Below are positions 14,022 to 20,801 of a stretch of DNA of 20,801 bases, piece after piece. Source of the DNA: an uncultured Collinsella sp. (GTDB lineage: Bacteria > Actinomycetota > Coriobacteriia > Coriobacteriales > Coriobacteriaceae). A program made the position numbers and the translations under genes. Under the pieces are notes generated by a model. The model was not told where the DNA came from and made no database searches. It saw only the letters and a program-made list of their open reading frames with translations. Within the stretch, counting starts at the first letter, position 1. Every line of letters begins with the position of its first letter. The stretch covers positions 1 through 20,801 of the forward strand of contig UROM01000021.1 of the NCBI GenBank assembly GCA_900549455.1. The letters are read 5' to 3'.

Positions 14022-14735
14022 TTAGCCTCCGAGGTAGGCTTTACGCACGTTGTCGTCGTGCAGCAGCTCTTGGCCCGTGCCGGTCATGGTGATCTTGCCG
14101 GTCTCGAGCACGTAGCCGCGTGTGGCGATGGAAAGAGCCATCTGTGCGTTTTGCTCGACCAGAAGCACCGTGGTGCCGGCCTTGTGCAGGTCCTCGACAA
14201 TCTGGAAGATCTGTTCGATCAGAATCGGCGCCAGGCCCATGGAAGGCTCGTCGAGCATGAGCAGCTTGGGGTTACTCATAAGGGCACGGCCCATAACGAG
14301 CATCTGCTGCTCGCCGCCCGAAAGGGTGCCGGCAACCTGGCGACGGCGCTCCTTCAGGCGCGGGAACTGCTCATAGACGCGCTCCAGGCCCGGAGCCACC
14401 GTGGACTTGGGCTGTGTATAAGCGCCCATCTCCAGGTTCTCCTCGACCGTCATCTGCAAAAAGGCGCGACGGCCCTCGGGGACCTGAGCCAGGCCCTTAC
14501 CAACCAGCTTGTCGGCAGGCGTATGGGTAATGTCCTCGCCCATAAACTTGATGGAGCCGGTCTTGGAACGCAGCAGGCCCGAGACGGTCTTAAGCGTCGT
14601 GGACTTACCGGCGCCGTTGGCACCGATCAGAGCCACGATCTCGCCCTCGTTGACGTTAAAGGAGATGTCCTTGATGGCGTGGATAGCGCCGTACCAGACG
14701 TTGATGTTGTAGACGGAAAGCATCGGCTCTGCCAT
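14022..14735 (-). CDS. livF: branched-chain amino acid ABC transporter, ATP-binding protein LivF
   Basis: The 237-residue ABC ATPase has Walker A GANGAGKST (38-46), AQVPEGRR (83-90), signature LSGGEQQM (138-145), Walker B LLMLDEPSMGLAP (158-170) and the switch His in VLLVEQNAQMALS context. PEGRR and EPSMGLAP are typical of LivF rather than LivG. It pairs with LivG to power import through LivH/LivM. Its ATG follows the livG TAA with no gap (TAAATG), and its SD GGGGGAG lies inside livG, so translation is coupled. It is the last gene of livJHMGF and is followed by a strong terminator. Confidence 0.95.
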   Translation of the reverse strand: MAEPMLSVYNINVWYGAIHAIKDISFNVNEGEIVALIGANGAGKSTTLKTVSGLLRSKTGSIKFMGEDITHTPADKLVGKGLAQVPEGRRAFLQMTVEENLEMGAYTQPKSTVAPGLERVYEQFPRLKERRRQVAGTLSGGEQQMLVMGRALMSNPKLLMLDEPSMGLAPILIEQIFQIVEDLHKAGTTVLLVEQNAQMALSIATRGYVLETGKITMTGTGQELLHDDNVRKAYLGG

Positions 14736-15596
14736 TTAGTTCTCCCCCTTATCCTGCTTGCCCAGATACGCCTCGATAACGGCGTCGTTGTTCTGGATTT
14801 CCTCGGCCGTGCCCTTGGCGATGACCTTACCAAAGTTGAGCACACAGATGCCCTCGCAAATATTCATGACGAGCGACATGTCGTGCTCGATAAGCATGAT
14901 GGCAATGCCGAAGGTGTCGCGAATCTTAACGATGTTCTCCATGAGTTCCGCGGTCTCGGACGGGTTCATGCCGGCGGCAGGCTCGTCGAGCAGCAGCAGT
15001 TTGGGGTTGGTGGCAAGCGCGCGGACGATCTCCAGACGACGCTGGGCGCCGTAAGGCAGCGAGCCAGCCTGCTCGTTTGCCAGATGCTCCATATCAAAGA
15101 TAGACAGCAGCTCCATGGCACGCTCGTGGGCGGCCTTCTCGTGCTTCCAATACGTCGGCAGGCGCAGCACGCCCTCAAAGCCGGAGTAACGCTCCTGGTT
15201 ATGCAGGCCGACCTTAACGTTATCCTCCACCGTCATGGTGTTGAACAGACGAATGTTCTGGAACGTACGGGCAATACCCATACGGTTGACCTGATAGACC
15301 GACTTACCCGAGGTGTCCTCGCCGTCGAGCAGGATGGTGCCGTGCGTGGGCTGGTACACCTTGGTGAGCAGGTTGAAGACCGTGGTCTTGCCGGCACCGT
15401 TGGGGCCGATCAGACCGGCGATCTCGGTCTTGCCGATAGTCAGGCTAAAGTCGTCGACTGCCTTAAGGCCGCCAAACTCAATGCCCAGGTGGATGCACTC
15501 GAGTGCCGGGCGCTCGCCCAGGTCACGATCGGGAACGATGGCGCCAGAAGGATACGGGACCATCTTGCCCTTGTTGAACTCAAATTTACTGGACAT
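14736..15596 (-). CDS. livG: branched-chain amino acid ABC transporter, ATP-binding protein LivG
   Basis: The 286-residue ABC ATPase has Walker A GPNGAGKTT (64-72), the LivG-type Q-loop IARTFQNIRLF (108-118), signature region LPYGAQRRLEI (180-190), Walker B LLLLDEPAAGMNP (200-212) and IEHDM with the switch His at 238. The insertion around 131-160 and the length are typical of LivG. The start is the ATG at 15594-15596, inside the livM end: GGAGGTG lies 8 nt before it and the reading frames overlap by 11 bp. The frame extends nine codons further upstream but lacks an SD there. An N-terminal extension of about 30 residues precedes the ATPase core. Confidence 0.95.
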   Translation of the reverse strand: MSSKFEFNKGKMVPYPSGAIVPDRDLGERPALECIHLGIEFGGLKAVDDFSLTIGKTEIAGLIGPNGAGKTTVFNLLTKVYQPTHGTILLDGEDTSGKSVYQVNRMGIARTFQNIRLFNTMTVEDNVKVGLHNQERYSGFEGVLRLPTYWKHEKAAHERAMELLSIFDMEHLANEQAGSLPYGAQRRLEIVRALATNPKLLLLDEPAAGMNPSETAELMENIVKIRDTFGIAIMLIEHDMSLVMNICEGICVLNFGKVIAKGTAEEIQNNDAVIEAYLGKQDKGEN

Positions 15597-16665
15597 CGGC
15601 TGCCACCTCCTTCTTGGAAGCAAAGCGGTCCTTGACGCGACCGAAGAACGCCTTGAGCTGCGGGTTATTAGTAAAGACCATGACCAGGATCAGCACGATG
15701 GCGTAGATGAGCATGCGGTAGTCCGAGAACTGACGGAGCAGCTCGGGGAGCACCGTGAGCAGCGCCGCGGCGATAACGGAGCCGCGCATGTTGCCCAGGC
15801 CGCCCAGGACCACGAACACCAGGATGAGGATGGACGTGTTGAAGTCGAACTTGGTGGCGGAGAGCTGCGAGAAGTTACCGCCGAACAGGGCTCCGGCAGC
15901 ACCGGCGAGGGCAGCGGAAACCACGAAGGCGATCATGCGGTACTCGGTGACGGAGATGCCTACGGACTCGGCTGCAATCTTGTTATCGCGCACGGCCATG
16001 ATGGCACGGCCGGTACGGCTGCGAACCAGGTTGAGCACGATCACGAGTGCGACCATGACTAGGATGGCACCGGCGAGGAAGATCGAGTACGTCGACACGC
16101 CCGAGGCGCCCTGGGCACCCTTGATGATGGCGGTGCCGTCCTCGAGCAGGTGCAGGTCGTCGATCGTAGAGTTGCCCGTGATGTTAAAGATCACATGCAG
16201 GCCGCGCGAGTCGACGCCCACGATAAGGCAAGTGACGATCTCTTTGATGATCTCGCCAAAAGCCAGCGTCACGATGGCCAGATAGTCGCCGCTCAGGCGC
16301 AGGACCGGGATACCGATCAAGAAGCCCAAGACGGCAGCGGCGATAGCGCCGACCACGATGCTGATGATAAGGCGCACCGGATCGGAGGGAACGGCACTCT
16401 CGAGGGCGACCGCGGTGACGATGCCCGTGTAGGCACCGACACTCATAAAGCCCGCATGGCCCAGCGACAGGTCGCCCGCGATGCCGACGACAAGGTTGAG
16501 GGAAATGGCCATGACGATGTAGGCCGTAATAGGAACCAACTGACCGGCGATCATGCGCGGGATCATGTGGTTCGACTGCATAAAGAACACGATGGCGAAG
16601 GCCACGATGCACATGGCGTACGTAACAAAGTCGTGACGCGTCTGTTTATCTTTAAGAAACTTCAT
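15586..16665 (-). CDS. livM: branched-chain amino acid ABC transporter, permease LivM
   Basis: The 359-residue inner-membrane permease has about nine or ten membrane segments. Family blocks visible include NLVVGIAGDLSLGHAGFMSVGAY (about 55-80), GDYLAIVTLAFGEIIKEI and SRTGRAIMAVRDNKIAAESVGI, which is the cytoplasmic coupling loop for LivG/LivF. ILVFVVLGGLGNMRGSVIAAALLTVLPELLR follows near the end. The start is ambiguous: the ATG at 16663-16665 has AGGTGA five bases upstream and is preferred; a GTG at 16674, three codons earlier, is too close to its possible SD. It follows the livH stop with almost no gap and overlaps livG by 11 bp. Confidence 0.93.
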   Translation of the reverse strand: MKFLKDKQTRHDFVTYAMCIVAFAIVFFMQSNHMIPRMIAGQLVPITAYIVMAISLNLVVGIAGDLSLGHAGFMSVGAYTGIVTAVALESAVPSDPVRLIISIVVGAIAAAVLGFLIGIPVLRLSGDYLAIVTLAFGEIIKEIVTCLIVGVDSRGLHVIFNITGNSTIDDLHLLEDGTAIIKGAQGASGVSTYSIFLAGAILVMVALVIVLNLVRSRTGRAIMAVRDNKIAAESVGISVTEYRMIAFVVSAALAGAAGALFGGNFSQLSATKFDFNTSILILVFVVLGGLGNMRGSVIAAALLTVLPELLRQFSDYRMLIYAIVLILVMVFTNNPQLKAFFGRVKDRFASKKEVAADVQ

Positions 16666-16674
16666 AGCGCTCAC

Positions 16675-17556
16675 CTACACCTTCTCGGGGACGTACTTGC
16701 CCAAGAGGCCGGCAGGCTTGACGAGCAGGACGATGATCAAAACACCAAAGACGATGGAGTTGGCAAGGCTCGTGGAAATGTAGGCCTGCGCCATCGCCTC
16801 GATGATGCCGATGAGAATGCCACCGACAAAGGCACCGGGGATGGAACCGATGCCACCGAAGACGGCGGCGTCGAAGGCTTTGATGCCAGGCATGGCGCCC
16901 GTCGTGGGCTGCAGCACCGGCGAGTAGGAGCACAAGAGCACGCCGGCGATGGCGGCAAGGGCGGAGCCGATGGCGAACGTCATCGAGATGGTGCGGTTGA
17001 CGTTGATGCCCATGAGCTGAGCGGCGGCCTTGTCCTCGGACACGGCGCGCATGGCCTTGCCCATCTTGGTCTTACCTGTAAAGAACATCAGGCCGGCCAT
17101 GATAACCAGGCAGGCGACGATGGTCACGAGCGAGACGGCGCTTACGTTGAACTTAGCCAAGAACTCCGGCACCTGGAAGGTGACGAGCGAAGTGAAGTTC
17201 TTGGGCGTGGCGCCCCACAGAAGCTGCGCGGCGTTCTGCAGGAAGTAAGACACGCCGATAGCCGTGATCAGAACGGCCAGCGGGCCTGCCTGACGCAGCG
17301 GCTTATAGGCCAGACCCTCGATGAGAACACCGAGAACGGTACAGACCACACAAGAGAGAACTACAGATGCCCAGCCCGGGAGGCCGAGATACGACGTGGC
17401 GCAGAACGAGACATAGGCACCGACCATGATGACATCGCCGTGAGCGAAGTTGAGCATCTTGGCGATACCGTAGACCATGGTGTAGCCCAACGCGATGATG
17501 GCGTAGACGCTGCCCATGGACAGGCCGTTGACCAGGTATTGGATAAAGACCGTCAT
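16675..17556 (-). CDS. livH: branched-chain amino acid ABC transporter, permease LivH
   Basis: The 293-residue inner-membrane permease begins MTVFIQYLVNGLSMGSVYAIIALGY and has about eight membrane segments. It shows KMLNFAHGDVIMVGAYVS, the conserved LivH block after the first helix, KTKMGKAMRAVSEDKAAAQLMGINV (coupling loop) and GGIGSIPGAFVGGILIG near the end. The start is the ATG at 17554-17556, 9 nt after GGGGG; another ATG at 17565 lies too close to the SD. It forms the translocation pore with LivM and is separated from livJ by 139 bp with two hairpins. Confidence 0.94.
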   Translation of the reverse strand: MTVFIQYLVNGLSMGSVYAIIALGYTMVYGIAKMLNFAHGDVIMVGAYVSFCATSYLGLPGWASVVLSCVVCTVLGVLIEGLAYKPLRQAGPLAVLITAIGVSYFLQNAAQLLWGATPKNFTSLVTFQVPEFLAKFNVSAVSLVTIVACLVIMAGLMFFTGKTKMGKAMRAVSEDKAAAQLMGINVNRTISMTFAIGSALAAIAGVLLCSYSPVLQPTTGAMPGIKAFDAAVFGGIGSIPGAFVGGILIGIIEAMAQAYISTSLANSIVFGVLIIVLLVKPAGLLGKYVPEKV

Positions 17557-17602
17557 GTTCCACATCCCCCTTTCGAATAGGTTTCCAGTTAATGTATGAA
17601 AC

Positions 17603-17663
17603 AGGGACGTTACATCGTCCCTAGATACCAAGCAAGCAGGGAAGGCCAAAACCTCCCCTGCTT
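17603..17663 (-). other. two hairpins between livJ and livH
   Basis: The first on the minus strand pairs AAGCAGGGGAGG-type arms at 17652-17663 and 17634-17645 (12 bp, one G-U, loop TTTTGG). The second pairs AGGGACG arms at 17616-17622 and 17603-17609 (7 bp). Neither has a T-run. Such hairpins after a binding-protein gene commonly protect its mRNA 3' end and reduce read-through, giving more LivJ than permease. This effect is inferred here. Confidence 0.6.
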
Positions 17664-17695
17664 GGGATCAAAACCGCTCTATGTAAGGCGGCCAA

Positions 17696-18883
17696 TTAGG
17701 CCTGTACGTACTTACCGTCGGTGATGACGTACGCCGTGGGCTCCTTCTGGACCTGGCCCTTATCGTTCCAGGTGAGTTTACCGGTCAGACCGTCAACAGT
17801 AATCTTGAGCATAGCCTTGGACAGCTTATCGGCGACCTCGGTCGGATCGGCGTCGACACCAAGACCGGCCTCCTTGACGGCCTCGGCCACCGCGTGCACG
17901 CCGTCGTAGGCGTCGGCGGCAAACTGGTCGGGGGTATCGCCGTACTTATCCTTGTAGGCGTTGACGAAGTCGGCGTTCTTCTCGTCGTCGGCGGAGAACG
18001 GGGTCATGAGCAGCAGACCCTCGGCAAGAGAGGTATCGAAGCCCTCAACGCCCAGGATGCCGTCCATGCCGTCGCAGCCCATCATCTTGACGTCATAGCC
18101 CATGTCCTTGGCGTTCTTGAGCAGGACGGACGCCGGCGTGTAGTAGATCGGCGCAAAGATCATGGTGGCGCCGGCCTGCTTGGCCTTGGTCAGCTGGTTG
18201 GTAAAGCTCGTGGCGGAGTCGTCCTTAAAGGTCTCCTCGTCAACAATCTCGAGCTTTGACTCAGCGGCCTGGGCCTTAAAGGAATCTGCGATGCCCGAAG
18301 AATAGGCGTCGCCGGAGTTATAGAACAGCACGAACTTCTCGTCCGCATACTTCTGCGCCAGGAACTTGGCAGCGTTGACACCCTGGTTGGGGTCGGTGAA
18401 GCAAACCTGGAAGACGCAATCCTTGCCGTCGGTGACGTCCTCGGAGGACGCGGACGGGGTGATCATGAACGTCTTGGGGTCGTTACCGCACTCGGCGGCA
18501 ACGGCAACCGACGCACCCGTGGTGGTCGGACCGACGAGGGCCTGCATGCCCCAGTCGAGCAGGGTGTTGAAGGCGTTAACCGCCTTCTCGCCATCGGCCT
18601 GGTCGTCCTCGGCTTTGCTGGCAAGCGGCAGCTCCTTGGTCGAGAAATCCTTGCAGCCAAGCTCGACACCCTGGGTAACGGACTTGCCGTAGGACGCATT
18701 GGCGCCGGTCAGCGGGCCGATGGTGCCGATCTTAAACGAAGCGTCGCTCGAAGCGGAACCGCTGTCGCCGCCGTTGGAGGAGCAGCCAGCTAGAATGGAC
18801 ATCGCCCCCAGACCTGCTGCGCTCGCGATAACGCTCCTGCGATTCATAACAGGGTTCAATGACTTACCGGTGAGGCTCGACAT
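17696..18883 (-). CDS. livJ: branched-chain amino acid ABC transporter, substrate-binding lipoprotein LivJ
   Basis: The 395-residue periplasmic-binding-protein-like lipoprotein has a signal with RR at 15-16, a hydrophobic stretch, and lipobox LAGC (31-34) followed by a Ser/Gly/Asp linker. Cys34 would be lipidated and anchored outside the membrane. The mature part has FKIGTIGPLTGANASYGKS, the first strand and ligand loop of type I leucine-binding folds, and VGPTTTGASVAVAAEC and FVLFYNSGDAYSSGIADSF. It captures leucine, isoleucine, valine or a related ligand for LivHMGF. The exact ligand is not readable. GGAG six bases before the ATG at 18883 fixes the start. The twin arginines hint at Tat export, but weakly. 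A decayed partial copy lies upstream at 19153-19496. Confidence 0.93.
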   Translation of the reverse strand: MSSLTGKSLNPVMNRRSVIASAAGLGAMSILAGCSSNGGDSGSASSDASFKIGTIGPLTGANASYGKSVTQGVELGCKDFSTKELPLASKAEDDQADGEKAVNAFNTLLDWGMQALVGPTTTGASVAVAAECGNDPKTFMITPSASSEDVTDGKDCVFQVCFTDPNQGVNAAKFLAQKYADEKFVLFYNSGDAYSSGIADSFKAQAAESKLEIVDEETFKDDSATSFTNQLTKAKQAGATMIFAPIYYTPASVLLKNAKDMGYDVKMMGCDGMDGILGVEGFDTSLAEGLLLMTPFSADDEKNADFVNAYKDKYGDTPDQFAADAYDGVHAVAEAVKEAGLGVDADPTEVADKLSKAMLKITVDGLTGKLTWNDKGQVQKEPTAYVITDGKYVQA

Positions 18884-18904
18884 GCGGCTCTCCTCTCAAA
18901 TCTC

Positions 18905-18950
18905 GTCGGGTTTCGGTTACCCGACAGGCCATCCTTCGCCGTGTTCGGCG
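18905..18950 (-). promoter_or_regulatory. paired hairpins in the livJ 5' leader
   Basis: GTCGGGT/ACCCGAC (18905-18925, 7 bp) and CGCCG/CGGCG (18937-18950, 5 bp, 4-base loop) lie between the likely -10 and the livJ Shine-Dalgarno. They may stabilise the mRNA or modulate initiation. No riboswitch class is recognised. Confidence 0.45.
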
Positions 18951-18958
18951 TTCGCAAA

Positions 18959-19004
18959 ATAGTAGACGCTTTAGTTGAGAAAAGTGTCGATTATTTCAAC
19001 TTTT
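18959..19004 (-). promoter_or_regulatory. probable livJ promoter and operator region
   Basis: A -10-like TACTAT (18959-18964 on the minus strand) lies about 75 bp before livJ without a clear -35. Two interlocked inverted repeats sit just upstream: AGTTGA/TCAACT (18973-19001) and AAAAGT/ACTTTT (18980-19004). This is a plausible operator for an amino-acid-responsive regulator. The AT-rich DNA up to about 19080 repeats the word GCATAAA. Confidence 0.4.
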
Positions 19005-19152
19005 CTTTTGCTTTGTCCATTTATCCATATTTATGCGTATTTCTATCAGTTTATGCAGTTTAGACACTTTATTGTGCGAAAGTAATGTTTCCGTTCTGTT
19101 ACAGGCGTCCTTGCCCTGAATAAAACGGCCCCACCAGTCTCGTTATATGCAC

Positions 19153-19496
19153 TTAGGCGGCGATGTACTTGCCGTCCTGAATCACATAGGCCGTAGCGGG
19201 CTTCTCGACCTGGCCCTCGTCGTTCCACGTCAGCTCGCCCGTCAGGCCCTCGACCTTGATCTTGCGCATGGCCTTGGTCAGCTGGTTGGTAAAGCTCGTG
19301 GCAGAATCGTCCTTAAAGGTCTCGGTATCGACGATGTCGAGCTTGGACGCCTTGGCCTGCTCGGCAAAGGCGTCGGCAACGCCCGAGCTGCATGTATCGC
19401 CGGAGTTGTAGAACAGGGCGATCTTGGCGTCTGCATACTTCTCAGCCAAGAACTTCGCGGCGCTGGCGCCCATGGTGGGGTCGGTGAAGCAAACCT
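19153..19496 (-). pseudogene. decayed partial second copy of livJ
   Basis: Translated on the minus strand, the block matches livJ from VCFTDP (livJ residue 160 on) through KYADAKIALFYNSGD, TFKDDSATSFTNQLTKA, then jumps straight to MRKIKVEGLTGELTWNDEG and the C-terminus ending DGKYIAA. The N-terminal 159 residues, including the lipoprotein signal, are absent; homology stops at 19496. About 123 codons are missing inside, at GCCTTGGTCAGCT (19271-19283). The frame stays open (it extends to an ATG at 19617, but those extra residues are unrelated). It cannot form a two-lobed binding protein or be exported, so it is a remnant of a tandem livJ duplication. Confidence 0.88.
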
Positions 19497-19503
19497 TATG
19501 GTG

Positions 19504-19636
19504 CAAACGTTGACAGTTTGTTACGGAAGTTCGTTTGTAGCGAGCATGTTTCCAATGTTTCCGCAGCGTTTCGGGGGTGCCGTTTTGTGCGGCTCCTGTT
19601 GCCTGGCAAGCACGCACCCTCGGTTCACGCTAGAAT
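19504..19636 (+). promoter_or_regulatory. hom upstream region with candidate promoter and operator sites
   Basis: It holds TTGACA (19510-19515) inside the inverted repeat CAAAC/GTTTG (19504-19520), but with only a poor -10 downstream. It also holds the perfect palindrome TTGCCTGGCAA (19599-19609) and a good -10-like TAGAAT (19631-19636), which lies 54 bp before the hom ATG. The TAGAAT lacks a proper -35. I see nothing coding here apart from the livJ remnant to the left. Confidence 0.35.
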
Positions 19637-19690
19637 GCACTCAACCTTTAAGCGGTTAATCCATCCATAAGATGCACGAAGGAGCTATCT

Positions 19691-20754
19691 ATGAGCGAAC
19701 CCCTGCGCACCGTGAACGTCGGCCTCATCGGTCTGGGAACCGTCGGCGGCGGCGTGGCCCGTCTGATCAAGAGCCACCACGATGAGTATCTGGCAGCCTA
19801 CGGCATCGACCTTAAGCTGACCCGCGCCTGTGCGCTTGCCTGGGAGCAGGCCGAGGCAGCCGGTATTGAGCGTGAGGCCTTTACGAGCGACTGGCATGAC
19901 GTCGTCACCGACCCAGCCGTCGACATCGTCGTCGAGCTGATCGGTGGCGAGCACCCCGCGACCGAGATCTTCACCACCGCCTTCGAGAACGGCAAGCACG
20001 TCGTCTCTGCCAACAAGGCCTTGCTGGGCCGTCATGTCGAGACGCTCGCCGAGAAGGCGCGCGCGTGCGGCGTGCAGATTAAGTGCGAGGCCAGCTGCGG
20101 CGGTGGCATCCCCATTGTCAGCACGCTTGAGCACGACCTGGTAGGCAACAAGATCCTGACCATCGCCGGCATTCTCAACGGCACCACCAACTATATCCTG
20201 TCGCGCATGGACGCCGAGGGTGCCGATTACGCCGACGTACTTGCCGACGCGCAGGCCAAGGGCTATGCCGAGGCCGACCCGTCCGCCGACGTCGACGGCT
20301 TCGACGCCGCCAGCAAGACGGCGATCCTCGCCTCCATCGGCTTTGGCACCCGCGTGACCACCGACGACGTATATCAGCAGGGCATCCGCACCATCGGTGC
20401 CGAGGACATCACCCAGGCCCGCGAGCTCGGCTACACCATCAAGCTGCTGGGCATCGCCCGCAACACCGACGCCGGCGTCGACGTTCGTGTGCACCCCACG
20501 CTGATCCCCGCCGACCACATGCTTGCCAAGGTCAACGGCGCCATGAACGCTGTCTACGTGGTAGGCGACGCCGTGGGCGAGACCATGTTCTACGGTGCCG
20601 GTGCAGGCTCCTTCCCCACTGCAAGCGCCGTCGTGGGCGACATCCTGTCGCTCTCCGAGCAGATCAGCCACGGCGTGGCTCCGCTGCCCGAGATTGAGCC
20701 CTATGGCCACAACCTCGCCTTTAAGCCCATGGACGAGCTCACGACCAAGTACTA
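19691..20754 (+). CDS. hom: homoserine dehydrogenase, truncated at the contig end
   Basis: It reduces aspartate semialdehyde to homoserine, the branch step to threonine, methionine and isoleucine. 354 genuine residues are present. The NAD(P) fold has GLIGLGTVGGGVARLI (11-26), followed by VELIGG (81-86) and SANKALL (106-112). The catalytic domain has CEASCGGGIPIV (132-143), GILNGTTNYIL (160-170) and GYAEADPSADVDGFDAASK (191-209), which carries the acidic and lysine residues of the active site. AAGGAG with a 6-nt spacer precedes the ATG. The coding sequence stops being biological at 20754, where adapter begins, just before the expected C-terminal ACT regulatory domain (full length about 430 residues). 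It points away from the liv operon. Isoleucine synthesis and branched-chain uptake may share regulation, which is only an inference. Confidence 0.95.
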
Positions 20755-20801
20755 CTGTCTCTTATACACATCTGACGCTGCCGACGATCGCATAAGTGTA
20801 G
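20755..20801 (+). other. sequencing-library adapter (Tn5 mosaic end + Nextera adapter + index)
   Basis: The 47 bases are synthetic. CTGTCTCTTATACACATCT (20755-20773) is the Tn5 mosaic end. GACGCTGCCGACGA (20774-20787) is the reverse complement of the Nextera read-1 adapter. TCGCATAA (20788-20795) is an 8-base index; its reverse complement TTATGCGA matches, from memory, the Nextera XT index S522. GTGTAG (20796-20801) begins the P5 side. It is untrimmed library sequence at a contig end, not a mobile element. Confidence 0.97.

Noticed and set aside
14010..15635. 541-codon plus-strand open frame
   Set aside because: It runs antisense to livF and livG, both of which have complete ATPase motifs. 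The translation is rich in His/Gln/Asp/Leu with no recognisable domain, typical of the shadow frame opposite GC-rich genes.
16150..17580. 476-codon plus-strand open frame
   Set aside because: Antisense to livM and livH; the Asp/His/Gly-rich composition mirrors hydrophobic codons on the other strand.
19497..19617. N-terminal extension of the livJ remnant to an ATG at 19617
   Set aside because: These 40 residues have no similarity to livJ and no SD; they are intergenic DNA read in frame.
19685..20710. 341-codon minus-strand open frame
   Set aside because: Antisense to hom, whose motifs are unmistakable.
20755..20773. Tn5 end as sign of a transposon
   Set aside because: The mosaic end is followed by library adapter and index, so it comes from tagmentation, not from a resident element.
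20595..20795. 66-codon plus-strand frame ending in SYTHLTLPTIA
   Set aside because: An out-of-frame shadow of hom whose C-terminus is translated adapter; a known type of database artefact.
1..20801. CRISPR array, prophage, toxin-antitoxin or defence island
   Set aside because: No regularly spaced repeats, phage genes, integrase or typical defence domains are seen. The RecJ-RecQ fusion sits in a housekeeping operon, so I do not call it a defence system.

Overview
The window looks like a chromosomal contig end from a GC-rich member of the Coriobacteriia, most likely Collinsella or a close gut relative. This is an inference from the GC-rich codon use, the gene order and the protein flavour; no rRNA marker is present. 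Almost everything is on the minus strand and is housekeeping or nutrient-uptake DNA. I see no prophage, insertion sequence or CRISPR array.

Layout from left to right: a possible 3' tail of a plus-strand gene (3-125); the translation-factor operon infC-rpmI-rplT (1496 down to 312), with a terminator after rplT, a structured leader with a probable attenuator, and what looks like an AUA start codon for infC; tRNA-Leu(CAA) with its own terminator; a transglutaminase-like protein; class II fructose-bisphosphate aldolase followed by a 92-bp nested palindrome; then an operon of a RecJ exonuclease fused to a RecQ-type helicase, a bifunctional Rel (p)ppGpp enzyme and a glyoxalase-II-like hydrolase (11065 down to 4633). 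A bile acid:Na+ symporter family carrier (11342-12340, +) is divergent from that operon. A cutC plus GalT/HIT-like pair (13849 down to 12371) follows, then a second palindromic element and a strong bidirectional terminator.

The right third is a complete branched-chain amino acid type ABC importer, transcribed livJ-livH-livM-livG-livF (18883 down to 14022). Translational coupling is tight from livH to livF, and two hairpins separate the binding-protein gene from the permease genes. Upstream of livJ lies a decayed partial second copy of livJ. Then comes hom (homoserine dehydrogenase, +), the gateway to Thr/Met/Ile synthesis.

The last 47 bases (20755-20801) are not biological. They are the Tn5 mosaic end, the Nextera read-1 adapter and an 8-base index, so hom is cut artificially before its ACT domain. 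The most notable biology is the RecJ-RecQ single-chain fusion, the infC AUA start with its attenuator, the livJ remnant carrying an in-frame deletion between short repeats, and the two large palindromes.
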